Below, piece after piece: positions 1 to 7,640 of a stretch of 64,000 nucleotides of DNA. How positions within the stretch are numbered: the first letter of the stretch is position 1; each line of letters begins with the position of its first letter. This stretch comes from Pseudomonas violetae (GTDB lineage: Bacteria; Pseudomonadota; Gammaproteobacteria; Pseudomonadales; Pseudomonadaceae). Location: positions 124,001-188,000 of the forward strand of contig NZ_JAKNRW010000001.1 in assembly GCF_023072615.1 (NCBI RefSeq), written 5' to 3'. The translations under genes and the position numbers were made by a program. The notes beneath the pieces are model-generated. The model was not told where the DNA came from. It ran no database searches and saw only the letters and a program-made list of their open reading frames with translations.

Positions 1-1323
1 CGCTCCAGCCGCGGCAGCGAGCTCGCGTGGGCGGTCAAATCTGCGTGGATCGCGCTAGGCGGTCCGGCAACGGTTAACGCTGGTCAAATGGATGATGTGG
101 AGACAATCTTCAAATTACTCAGCGCTCACACTGAGACGGGCGATTTGGTGGATCCGCAAGCATTCTTCCGGGCGATCGACAAAGCCTACGCCAGCCCAAA
201 GGCCGGCGCTGTAAATGTGATGACACTCCACGCTTCGAAAGGTGTCGAATTCGATGTCGTTCTTCTCCCAGGTTTGAACAAAGGGGGCGGCAAAGATGAA
301 TCGCCACTTTTCTACTGGCGTTCGGTGCAGGGTGTGTTCTCGGTGGTGCCGAATCTGGGTGACCTCGACCCTAAAACCCCTGAGAGCCGGCTGTTCAAGT
401 TTGTGGGACGCATGGTGCGTAAAGACGTCTCTGATGAGGTGGGGCGCACTGGATACGTCGGCACCACCCGTGCAAGAGAACACTGCCACTTGCTAGCGTG
501 CGTTGAAGCGCTCCCGTTGACTCCGGTTGAAGGCGAGGAGCCCCAACAGAAAGAGATCAAGCCAACCGCTAACTCGCTGCTTGAATGCCTCTGGTCGGCC
601 GTTGGCCACGAGATGAATCAGGTTGTACCGGCGTACCCCATTGCAGTTGAAACGACATCCGGTGTTCCATCGAAAGCGCGCTTGGCACAGGGTTTCACCG
701 TTCAGTTGCCAAAATCGGTTTTCGTTCCCGCGGCCACCAACGATCAGGTTCCGACCGAGAACGAGTTGAGCGATGAGTTGCGGGAGGAGGAGGGCAGCGA
801 CTACCGAGCTAAAACCCGTGGCGTCGTTTATCACTGGTTTGCAGAGCAGATCGGCAAGCAAGGCGTCGAAGGGTGGGATGCACACCGTGTACGCGGCAAG
901 TCGCAGGCGATTGCGTCGATGCTTCGCCGTGAAGGCTACCCTGCAGCTGAGGTGCCTGCCGCAGTGGCCACTGTCGTATCGCTTCTGGTGAATACCGTTG
1001 AAAGCGAAGCTGGTCGGTGGATTCTGAAGAAGCGCCCAGGCAGTGGGCACGAGGTTCAGGTAAGCGCCTACCGAAACGGCCGTTGGATTCACCGCTTCTT
1101 GGACTGTTCGTTTGTCGAGGACAACGTGTACTGGCTCGCAGATTACAAATCGCCGGAATGTCCAGAGGGGATGTCGGAGGATGCGTTTGTCGCCCGAGAA
1201 ATCGAGCGATACAGGGCCAAGATGGAGGAGTACGAGCAGGCCGTAATCGACGCTGGAGTCACACTGCCAGTTAAAAAGGTACTCTTCTTTCCAGCCTTCA
1301 AACGGCTTGCCGAAGTAGTCTAG
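1..1323 (+). CDS. AddA/UvrD-like helicase-nuclease, C-terminal part (5' end outside window)
   Basis: The reading frame is open from the first base, so this is the 3' part of a longer gene; 440 residues are visible. Two superfamily I helicase motifs remain: motif V (TLHASKGVEFD, about residues 76-86) and motif VI (YVGTTRARE, about 152-160). The C-terminal 200 residues look like a RecB/AddA-type PD-(D/E)XK nuclease: a histidine in RGVVYHWFAE, a glutamate in GHEVQVS, then D in RFLDC and the core ADYKSPE followed by an amphipathic QxxxY-like helix (YRAKMEEYEQAV). The family unwinds and degrades DNA ends in recombination or repair. The ATP-binding half must lie upstream. It converges on the nuclease gene ending 4 bases away. 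Family assignment is firm, exact role is inferred. Confidence 0.85.
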   Translation, partial: RSSRGSELAWAVKSAWIALGGPATVNAGQMDDVETIFKLLSAHTETGDLVDPQAFFRAIDKAYASPKAGAVNVMTLHASKGVEFDVVLLPGLNKGGGKDESPLFYWRSVQGVFSVVPNLGDLDPKTPESRLFKFVGRMVRKDVSDEVGRTGYVGTTRAREHCHLLACVEALPLTPVEGEEPQQKEIKPTANSLLECLWSAVGHEMNQVVPAYPIAVETTSGVPSKARLAQGFTVQLPKSVFVPAATNDQVPTENELSDELREEEGSDYRAKTRGVVYHWFAEQIGKQGVEGWDAHRVRGKSQAIASMLRREGYPAAEVPAAVATVVSLLVNTVESEAGRWILKKRPGSGHEVQVSAYRNGRWIHRFLDCSFVEDNVYWLADYKSPECPEGMSEDAFVAREIERYRAKMEEYEQAVIDAGVTLPVKKVLFFPAFKRLAEVV

Positions 1324-1327
1324 GGCT

Positions 1328-1852
1328 CTACGTAGGGAACCGAATTTTTCGGTTCCCTGGCGCCACTGTTACCCGTTTGTGCAAGGGGCGAGGGTCAATT
1401 GGCCGCTTGTTCTTCAGTGAGATCGGAACCTCAGATCGGAGCGCAATCAGAGCGCGGAACACGCCCTCATCAAACGGCACCTGGATGCATTCGTCTCGGA
1501 AGCTCAGCAGCCCCACCACGTTAGTCGAGTTGTAGGTCTCCCGGGCTAACCCGATGTACAACAGGATCTGGTAATACTCCCTCCGGCGCACATACCCTTT
1601 GTAGCTCCGATTCTTAAATTCCCCGACGGCGATCTGCGCGGATCTGGCATTGCGGAAGATCGCATCCGGTTCGCCGCCTACCCCAAATGCTCCCAGGCGC
1701 TTGCGCGGATGTCCTTTCCCCAAGTCGGAACTTACGATTTTCCATTGTGATGCCGGCAGCGCGAACTGACGGTAGATGTCGTTTGGCGCCTTCGCTTTGA
1801 GGACCAGGTAGAGCAAAGCTGCGATCGCTAGGATTGCAAATATGGTGATCAT
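1328..1852 (-). CDS. Membrane-anchored PD-(D/E)XK nuclease-like protein
   Basis: 174 residues. A single N-terminal membrane segment (residues 2-18, mostly I, A and L) is followed by a cytosolic domain with a PD-(D/E)XK pattern: GGEPDAIFRN (about 58-67) supplies the acidic residue and VGEFKNR (about 76-82) the E-x-K pair, with an aromatic-rich helix containing YYQILLY after it. This spacing is typical of restriction-like nuclease folds. The start codon overlaps the upstream stop (ATGA), so translation is probably coupled to the 74-residue membrane protein. Substrate is unknown; a membrane tether suggests action on incoming or envelope-associated DNA, which is inference. The fold assignment rests on motif reading only. 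Confidence 0.65.
   Translation of the reverse strand: MITIFAILAIAALLYLVLKAKAPNDIYRQFALPASQWKIVSSDLGKGHPRKRLGAFGVGGEPDAIFRNARSAQIAVGEFKNRSYKGYVRRREYYQILLYIGLARETYNSTNVVGLLSFRDECIQVPFDEGVFRALIALRSEVPISLKNKRPIDPRPLHKRVTVAPGNRKIRFPT
1334..1358 (+). terminator. Stem-loop between convergent genes
   Basis: An 11-bp perfect stem (AGGGAACCGAA paired with TTCGGTTCCCT) with a 3-base T loop lies 10 bases after the helicase stop codon. No T tract follows, so it may terminate weakly or protect the 3' end. It is embedded in the last codons of the convergent minus-strand gene. Confidence 0.5.
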
Positions 1853-2073
1853 GTCAGGGAGATCACATTGAAGTAGAGGAGGGCGGCGATTATCGCGATT
1901 ACAGCGACGACAAACATTGCGGTGTTTGGTCCCGCACCAATGCGGTTGTGGGCGGCAGTGCCCATTCGGGCTAACCGAGGGTTATAGGCCCCCCCGGCGG
2001 CGCCAACGAATTTGGTAGGATCTTCCGCATAGGCGGCGATTTTGCTGACAGCAACGTTTGAACCACGGCTCAT
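1849..2073 (-). CDS. Small C-terminally anchored membrane protein
   Basis: 74 residues starting at the ATG that lies 7 bases after the stop of the CRP-like gene; longer upstream readings in this frame only antisense-overlap that gene's coding sequence and are not credible. The N-terminal 45 residues are polar, the C-terminal 25 are a hydrophobic helix (TAMFVVAVIAIIAALLYF), so the protein looks tail-anchored. The stop overlaps the start of the membrane nuclease. No family recognised. Its position between a regulator and a membrane nuclease suggests it partners the nuclease in the membrane. Confidence 0.6.
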   Translation of the reverse strand: MSRGSNVAVSKIAAYAEDPTKFVGAAGGAYNPRLARMGTAAHNRIGAGPNTAMFVVAVIAIIAALLYFNVISLT

Positions 2074-2080
2074 GAGGGCG

Positions 2081-2752
2081 CTACTCCGCGAACTGGTAGT
2101 AGAAGGTTTTGTAGCCGCTGAATCTGAGCACACCCTCATCCTGTAAGGTCTTGAAAATCTGGACGCCGGCGCGACGCTCAACCCCTGCCAGCGTCCGAAT
2201 CTCCTGCTTAGTTGCTTGCACCTCAATACCCCGATCCGTGGGCGAGGCGTCGGGGTGGCTAGCCAGCATCGCGATGATGCGCTTAACGCGCTCGAGGTCT
2301 GTAGCAAATAGGTACTGGGCGGCTTGAGAGTGCTTAGTCATCAGATTCAACTCGGCGGCCATCAAAACCGTTTCGCTATAACTGTTCGCCTTCATGAACT
2401 CTTCGTATTTGGTCTTAGACACCGATAGGAGGTATGTCTTGGTACGGACCTCATAGCCGAAGCGGACCTGTTTTTTCTTTAATGGCCAGATCATGTCTCC
2501 GTTACGAAGTACGTCGATGAATACGGCCTTACCCTGGCCCTCTGGAGATAACGCGGTGGCCACCACGCATCCCTTCAGAACAATGTAGAAGCCGCCAAGC
2601 TCAATGTTCAAAACCGACTTGGGTTCGAGAGCGACGCGTTTCCCGTAGTGGGAACCGGTGATGAGCCAGCTGGCCCAATTGCCTTTTTGTGGGACTGTGC
2701 TGAACCAGGCCGGCTCAGGCGTTTCGAAAACCGAGATATTGGAATGTTTCAT
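2081..2752 (-). CDS. CRP/FNR-like transcription regulator
   Basis: 223 residues with a cyclic-nucleotide-binding-like beta barrel in the N-terminal half (pattern FYIVLKGCVVATALSPEGQG and a conserved GDMIWPL stretch) and a winged helix at the C-terminus (about residues 165-220: TKQEIRTLAGVERRAGVQIF then LQDEGVLRF). The canonical PGE-RS cAMP-phosphate cassette is not visible, so the ligand is unknown and may not be a nucleotide. It is the third gene of a five-gene minus-strand run and likely regulates that run. The start has only a weak ribosome-binding site. Confidence 0.7.
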   Translation of the reverse strand: MKHSNISVFETPEPAWFSTVPQKGNWASWLITGSHYGKRVALEPKSVLNIELGGFYIVLKGCVVATALSPEGQGKAVFIDVLRNGDMIWPLKKKQVRFGYEVRTKTYLLSVSKTKYEEFMKANSYSETVLMAAELNLMTKHSQAAQYLFATDLERVKRIIAMLASHPDASPTDRGIEVQATKQEIRTLAGVERRAGVQIFKTLQDEGVLRFSGYKTFYYQFAE

Positions 2753-2774
2753 CTGGTGTGCATACCGTTAGCCA

Positions 2775-3185
2775 TCAGTTGGCTTCCTTCAAGTCGTACT
2801 GGCTCATGTACGACTCCATCTTTACGTTGACTGTCGCGGGCAGCGGTAAAGCGATCAGCGACATTACGGATTCAGCTGTGGGGGAGACAACCAGGAGCAC
2901 ATTCCGCACTCGTTTGGCGTTGGCGCAATACAGGCCGCGCCGGCCGTTCGTTTGGGCTTCGCGCAAGATGACGTGGCGGCGCACGGTAGGGAGAGCCAGC
3001 GGCCCTCTGACCTTAACGCCTTCCCAGCGGCTGAGTACCTTTTTGATTGTGGCGGCCGTCTGCTGGACGACCAGGTACTCCAAGCCGTCGATTACGATGT
3101 AGAAGCTTTCGGAGGAAAAGTTCGAACGCATTGTCTTGGGATCGGCAAGATCCCAAGCTTTGGCAGACTTTGCTTCGCTGTACAT
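2775..3185 (-). CDS. Hypothetical protein
   Basis: 136 residues, no recognised domain. Predicted mostly beta with a short charged N-terminus; hydrophobic strands such as SFYIVIDGLEYLVVQQ and NVLLVVSPTAESVMSLIAL suggest a soluble folded domain. It ends 22 bases before the CRP-like gene and begins 57 bases after the 93-residue gene upstream, so it belongs to the same minus-strand transcript. An AAGGG stretch lies about 9 bases before the ATG. Nothing in the sequence gives a function. Confidence 0.5.
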   Translation of the reverse strand: MYSEAKSAKAWDLADPKTMRSNFSSESFYIVIDGLEYLVVQQTAATIKKVLSRWEGVKVRGPLALPTVRRHVILREAQTNGRRGLYCANAKRVRNVLLVVSPTAESVMSLIALPLPATVNVKMESYMSQYDLKEAN

Positions 3186-3242
3186 AGGACAAGGCCCTTA
3201 AGGGAATCACTTGCCTTAATAGTGTGGAGGTACTGCCCCTTT

Positions 3243-3524
3243 TCAGACCTCTTTGGCGATATTTTTCGCCCACTGCAGAGATTTTTCGTGATGACGCACT
3301 GCAGAGGCGAAAGATCGCTGTGCCTTTCTAAGGCGCAGGGCCTCAAAGATCCCCGGGTTTTGACGCAGCCGGATAGTGTGCGGCCCCATGAGAACGCCAA
3401 GCACCCGGTCGTAAAGATCGAGTAAGCCGGGATCGCTAAGACCGTTGACGGCTGAAAGGGTTTGCTGGTGAGCGATAACAGCGTCACTGATGAGCTTCTG
3501 CTTCCAGAGTTTGTATTGAGTCAC
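3243..3524 (-). CDS. Hypothetical small helical protein
   Basis: 93 residues, strongly alpha-helical and basic (for example LRLRKAQRSFASAVRHHEKS). No transmembrane segment, no known motif. It is the first convincing gene of the minus-strand operon that runs to the membrane nuclease. Its 5' end overlaps a 31-residue frame. Function unknown. Confidence 0.45.
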   Translation of the reverse strand: MTQYKLWKQKLISDAVIAHQQTLSAVNGLSDPGLLDLYDRVLGVLMGPHTIRLRQNPGIFEALRLRKAQRSFASAVRHHEKSLQWAKNIAKEV

Positions 3525-3579
3525 GCATATCCTCCAGTGTGATTACCGCATCGTCGTTTTCGTGGGTGGGGACAGACAT
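3484..3579 (-). CDS. Possible 31-residue leader ORF
   Basis: A short acidic frame (begins MSVPTHENDDAVITLEDM) overlaps the start of the 93-residue gene by 41 bases in another frame. The composition looks protein-like and could couple translation, but its ribosome-binding site is poor. Kept only as a candidate. Confidence 0.25.
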   Translation of the reverse strand: MSVPTHENDDAVITLEDMRDSIQTLEAEAHQ

Positions 3580-3927
3580 CAGGCCCAGGCCTGCTGGAGA
3601 GCATTCGAGCCAGCAGGAGCGGCTCCCTCGCGAGCGCTCGTTGGTGGGGAGAATACCTTGTGCGGAATCCCCTGCCAAAACCTCACATTGGATCTGTGTA
3701 CTGCTTGTTGTCCTAATACGACCGGCGCGGCTTGGGGTTTCTACACGGGTAACAGTTAGGTCCTAGGAGCATCAGGTAGAGATTCCAGGAGCGTGTTTTG
3801 GTTAGCAGGCCATTAACACGCACGATAGTATTCTGTTACCTGGTGGAATCCAGCCAAAGCGTGGTCTCGGAATTCTGCGTCGCAGATATCGTCAGGACAG
3901 ATCCTCAAATTAGTTATGGAAGTACAG
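3580..3927. other. Intergenic region between divergent operons
   Basis: About 350 bases between the minus-strand operon and the PilZ gene. It holds an 8-bp inverted repeat (CCTGCTGG at 3590-3597 and CCAGCAGG at 3610-3617). Promoters for both directions presumably lie here, but I cannot place -10/-35 boxes with confidence. Confidence 0.4.
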
Positions 3928-4296
3928 ATGAATGCGTCCAGTCGTCGACACACACGGTTCGTTATCCCTGAAGAGGCTTTGCCTTCTCAAAAAATCAAGG
4001 GGAAGGGCCTGCTTGGTGGGCTTTTGGGTTGGGCCGACTGCAGAGTGAGAGATCTGTCGATCGCGGGCGCGCTGGTCCTCACCGCAAAGAAGAAGGGCAT
4101 TGGGGACCCAATCGAGTTGAGGTTTACCCAGAGGAATGGAAAGGAGCTTCAATTCGGAGGAAAGGTCGTCAACTGCGGTATTGACCATCGAACAGGTAAA
4201 TTCCAACTCGGGATCTCGCTCACCGAACAACTCCCGCAATCTCCTGAGTACGCATTTCTGCATAGTCTGTCCATGACGTTCCAGGAGGCGCGCTGA
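3928..4296 (+). CDS. PilZ-domain protein (cyclic-di-GMP receptor)
   Basis: 122 residues from the ATG at 3928, chosen because GGAAG sits 5 bases upstream; an ATG 12 bases earlier overlaps that site. The PilZ signature is complete: RRHTRF near the N-terminus provides the RxxxR loop and VRDLSIAGALVL the (D/N)xSxxG motif, followed by beta strands ending FQLGISL. The family binds cyclic-di-GMP and controls motility, exopolysaccharide or secretion through a partner. It is a stand-alone single-domain protein, a single-gene transcript closed by a hairpin 44 bases downstream, so its partner is elsewhere. Confidence 0.85.
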   Translation: MNASSRRHTRFVIPEEALPSQKIKGKGLLGGLLGWADCRVRDLSIAGALVLTAKKKGIGDPIELRFTQRNGKELQFGGKVVNCGIDHRTGKFQLGISLTEQLPQSPEYAFLHSLSMTFQEAR

Positions 4297-4339
4297 GTGC
4301 TCGGCTGTCAATGATCCAACTACAGCCCTAGAAGTAAAA

Positions 4340-4367
4340 AGGCCCGACCATTTGCATGGACGGGCCT
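4340..4367. terminator. Bidirectional rho-independent terminator
   Basis: A 12-bp stem with one A-A mismatch (AGGCCCG.CCAT pairing with ATGG.CGGGCCT) and a 4-base loop follows the PilZ gene. The run of A residues just before it gives a T tract when read on the minus strand, so it would stop transcripts in both directions. Confidence 0.8.
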
Positions 4368-4905
4368 CTTGTAGGTCGAGGAAAAACAGCGGCACCCATA
4401 GGCGTTGGATGTAGAAGGGGGTGACTTAGGAGTTAGGAGTTCTAAAGCCTATGCTTTCCTCAAAAAGCGGTTTCGGATTATCTCAATCCTCAGGGCGTGA
4501 GCCCGATGGACATATTCTGTATTATCCACGGCGCCTTGGGAAGACGAGGACCAACGAAATAGGGTGTTATAGGCTGATATCCTCTATGAATGAGAACAGC
4601 TTCACACTTGGTAGATGGCGCTTGAGTCATGCGCTTATGATCGATTTGACCAGACGGAAGCTGAATGGTTCCTGTCAATTATCAACAAAATCCGATCTGT
4701 CCCGGTCAGGCGCCAATGACTGCGGCGTTTGAACGCCGACGTCCGCGCTTTTTGGGGTAGGAAGGTACTAAAAAGGATTAACTCATAAGTGCCAAAGGCC
4801 GGAGTCAATTCTTGGTTATTGTTAGGGCATGTCCACTCCCGGCACGCCCTTACCTTGCGTCAATTGGTAACTAATTTCGCACGCGTGGTTGTCAATTGTT
4901 CGAAA
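4368..4905. other. Intergenic region without a convincing gene
   Basis: 540 bases. A 93-codon plus-strand frame (4451-4732) exists but has no ribosome-binding site and an unprotein-like composition. A short stem (CGGCGT/ACGCCG, 4723-4738) is followed ten bases later by five T. Nothing else seen. Confidence 0.4.
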
Positions 4906-6063
4906 TTATCCCATCACTGGTTTGCCAAAGATCCGGCGAAGAATCGTGGCACCTTGGGGTTGGGTTTCAGGAACCAGCTGGACGACGCTGAAAATCGTTC
5001 CTGTCGCCTCAGAATTGTAGGCGAACTGCAGGTTGTGATTCTTGAGTCCAACAAACGCGTTGGCCTTCTGGAGGGTCAGATTCATTTGCGGATTGTTGGA
5101 TGGCGGGGTAGTGCGGTCGAAACCAAACACCAGACGCGATGCGAATTTATTCCAAAGGGCGCCGTCGGGATGAGCAATGACTAGCGTCACGTTGATGCCC
5201 GCTTCGCTCGCCAGCTTGAGCCCGGCCGAGATGCTTTCATCGTCCCGGGCAACTGCCACACGGTCAATGATCAAGGTCCTACCGCGGGTTGATCCCTCAA
5301 TCAATGCCGAATAGTGAGCGGCGACCAGCTGCTCGAGCGTGTAGAGGGACTCTGGAATGATCGAGACTGCTAGGTGGTGGCTTGGATTCGTGCGGCGCGC
5401 GCCCAGGAGATAGGAGCTGTGATCTTCCGACAGGGGTTTTCGGAAAACGTCATGCCCGCGGCTATATCGGTTGATGTAGTCGTCTCCATCTTTGGCCGTT
5501 CGAACTACAGCAACTTGGAGATCCTCCAGACGGTTCAGGCAGATCTCTTGGTCAATCCATTGCGAGGTATGAGTCGGCTCGTTATGGATGATCAGAGTGT
5601 GGCCAGAGTAATCGCGACCAAGCAGGTACTGAGATGGTGGCATAAACCCGGTGCGGAGTGTGAAGCGCGCCATCTCAGCCGGGTCGGGCGATGTAGGATC
5701 GATTTTGTCCTGCGTCGCATACTCCGTCAGGGCATCAAAGCTTGAGAAGCCCCACATGGTGGCGATCAGCGTTCCTTGTGGGTGGCCCTTACGCACATCG
5801 ACCAGGTTGGGTGGCAATGGGTCCATGTTCATGGCCATCCGCAAAAACTCCATCATCTGAAGGCTGCGGTCCGGGATGGCTTTAATTTCGTGGGGCGACT
5901 TGATGATCTGCAACCCATTGATGGGATCGACAAGCTTGTCCGAGGCTACATCCAGGCTACGGTGCCCATACGCGCGGGCAACGATGACGTTCGCATCTTC
6001 CCTGGTCAATCCCAGGGCCTTTTCAGCCACAAGGCGTTCCCACTGCTCTTTGTACATGCTCAT
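4906..6063 (-). CDS. Hypothetical protein with N-terminal GHRS-type helical motif
   Basis: 385 residues, no assigned family. The first 40 residues (LGLTREDANVIVARAYGHRSLD) resemble a short helical module found at the start of many plasmid-encoded proteins of unknown role. A second region (about 255-300, RTLIIDRVAVARDDESISAG then VTLVIAHPDGALWNKF) reads like a P-loop-NTPase or TraG-like Walker B strand and sensor segment, but no Walker A is visible, so this is only suggestive. The start overlaps the stop of the Sel1-repeat gene (ATGA). Probably acts with that protein. Confidence 0.5.
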   Translation of the reverse strand: MSMYKEQWERLVAEKALGLTREDANVIVARAYGHRSLDVASDKLVDPINGLQIIKSPHEIKAIPDRSLQMMEFLRMAMNMDPLPPNLVDVRKGHPQGTLIATMWGFSSFDALTEYATQDKIDPTSPDPAEMARFTLRTGFMPPSQYLLGRDYSGHTLIIHNEPTHTSQWIDQEICLNRLEDLQVAVVRTAKDGDDYINRYSRGHDVFRKPLSEDHSSYLLGARRTNPSHHLAVSIIPESLYTLEQLVAAHYSALIEGSTRGRTLIIDRVAVARDDESISAGLKLASEAGINVTLVIAHPDGALWNKFASRLVFGFDRTTPPSNNPQMNLTLQKANAFVGLKNHNLQFAYNSEATGTIFSVVQLVPETQPQGATILRRIFGKPVMG

Positions 6064-6593
6064 GAATCCAGAAGGTTGGTGATAGGCTGGTGACGCTCTA
6101 CGAAACTAGCGTATGCGGCGTAGAGCGCTACATCCGAGTGACTGCTGATCGAGTTTGCGAGAAGCCGATATGCACGACGCAGGTCAGGCTTGATATCCGT
6201 GTGGCCATGTTCGACCAGCTTGACCAACTCTAGAGTGGCTTTTACGTAGCCAGCGGACGCCGCGCGCTCGATGTATTGAATGCCCTTGGACGTATCGGCC
6301 CCGGCGCGCTGTTTCATGACGTGCGACATACCATACGTAAACAGTGCATCAGTGGACGCTGGCTTCGCGACGCATGCCAGACGCAGCCAATGGTCGGCGC
6401 GTGTCGAATCAGCATCAACGCCGATACCTTGATTCAGGCAGCGAGCGACCTGAAACATCGCTTTGCCATCTCCTTGTTCAGCAAGGTTCAGCATGTCCCG
6501 GTAGGCATTTGCGCGGCAGCGTTCGTCGCGGGATTGGAGATCACGCGTGAGGCTTGCCAGGTGCAGGGTGCTGCTATTTTCATGACTTTGCAT
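6060..6593 (-). CDS. Sel1-repeat protein
   Basis: 177 residues of helical repeats of the Sel1/TPR-like type: GDGKAMFQVARCLNQGIGV, a degenerate TDALFTYGMSHVMKQRAGAD, and YIERAASAGYVKATLELVKL, each with the A-x-G-x-x-x-A spacing. Such proteins are scaffolds for protein-protein interaction. No signal peptide, so cytosolic. Its stop overlaps the start of the 385-residue gene, indicating coupled translation, and a second Sel1-like protein lies divergently at 7641-9350. Confidence 0.7.
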   Translation of the reverse strand: MQSHENSSTLHLASLTRDLQSRDERCRANAYRDMLNLAEQGDGKAMFQVARCLNQGIGVDADSTRADHWLRLACVAKPASTDALFTYGMSHVMKQRAGADTSKGIQYIERAASAGYVKATLELVKLVEHGHTDIKPDLRRAYRLLANSISSHSDVALYAAYASFVERHQPITNLLDS

Positions 6594-6645
6594 TGCTAGG
6601 TTCTGCCTTATTCTTTAGAGGGCGCATTGGCGTTTGAGCATCGGA

Positions 6646-7566
6646 TCACTTCCTTCCCTCACGATCGCCTTTCTTCAGGTACTTGAACACTTTCATACTT
6701 TCGATGTATGGCTCTCGCTCTATCTTGACTCGTGTGGATCCCGCATCGCTTTTCTCATGTGGTGTGTAGGTCTCCAGATCCTTCACTTCCGGTTTGGGGC
6801 ACTCAACGTCATAGACGAAGGGTGTCGGGGCAACCACGATCTTTGGCTTCGCGTCACCATTCTTGAACCGGCAGCGAATGTGCGGCGTCACGGGCCTGGT
6901 AATGTAAACGTGCTCATCGTGCTGCAGCGTGCTCAACTCCCTGATCGCAATCAGCAGCTTGTGCTCAACCGCGCCTTCGGCGAAGTCCTCATAACTAGGC
7001 ATATACAGCCTTTCGCCCTTAACGGCTTTTTCCCACATTTTTATGAGATCGCCGACAAGATGGCGATGGCCGCTAGCGCCTGTGTCCCAATAGAAGAAGA
7101 GGCGCTGAGGATCGCTTAGCACATGCGTCGTCCGCATGGCTTGTATCGGAGAGATACCCTTAAATGTCCTCCACACCTGCCGGCGATTCGTTTCTGGGAT
7201 GCCGATCAGGTTGGCCAGTTCGGTACGTAGCGCGTTGGTCTGAATGACCTTCTCGAGTGCATGGGGGGGTAATCCGATAGCGCCAGGAACACGTAGAGTC
7301 TCCTTGGCAGACTGCTCTTCCTTTAGGTAGATACTGGTCAGCACCTCAATAGCGGCCTCGGTAGCTTCCTCGCCGCCAAGCTTGTGGACCTCAATCGAGT
7401 CCTCCACTCGCACCTCACGGCTTTCCCTCAGCTTCATTCCGTAGAGAGCGTCGACACGCACTTCATGTACTGATGCTCTGAGCATCTCGCGTAGCGCATC
7501 GAGCTCTTGCTTGAGCTTTTTGACGAGGCTGATTGCTTCGCCGCTAACGCTGTAATGAAGTTCCAT
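6646..7566 (-). CDS. Tus-like DNA replication terminus site-binding protein
   Basis: 306 residues from an ATG with GGAG six bases upstream; a longer reading to 7707 uses an alternative codon and is less likely. I recognise the Tus (Ter-binding) family by collinear blocks with E. coli Tus: LRVPGAIGLPPHALEKVIQ against its VRLPGVL block, SPIQAMRTTHVLSDPQRL against LNAYRTLTVLHDPATLRF, and YITRPVTPHIRCRF then VAPTPFVYD against the IKRPVKVQPIARVW and CPTPLIAL blocks. Tus binds Ter sites and stops replication forks from one side. Presence on an accessory element suggests that the element controls its own replication termination. Start of a minus-strand run continuing to 4906. Confidence 0.75.
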   Translation of the reverse strand: MELHYSVSGEAISLVKKLKQELDALREMLRASVHEVRVDALYGMKLRESREVRVEDSIEVHKLGGEEATEAAIEVLTSIYLKEEQSAKETLRVPGAIGLPPHALEKVIQTNALRTELANLIGIPETNRRQVWRTFKGISPIQAMRTTHVLSDPQRLFFYWDTGASGHRHLVGDLIKMWEKAVKGERLYMPSYEDFAEGAVEHKLLIAIRELSTLQHDEHVYITRPVTPHIRCRFKNGDAKPKIVVAPTPFVYDVECPKPEVKDLETYTPHEKSDAGSTRVKIEREPYIESMKVFKYLKKGDREGRK

Positions 7567-7640
7567 TCGCCACTCCACTTGGTTCCACAAAGAACACTGT
7601 AACGCCCCGTTGAATTTCGACGAGGCCTTTTGGATAGACC

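Noticed and set aside
4451..4732. 93-codon plus-strand frame
   Set aside because: No start signals, improbable composition and lies between terminator-like structures.
4855..4880. Tus Ter site near TTGGTAACTAAT
   Set aside because: Resembles the GTTGTAACTAA core but has an extra base and poor flanks; a single degenerate match is expected by chance.
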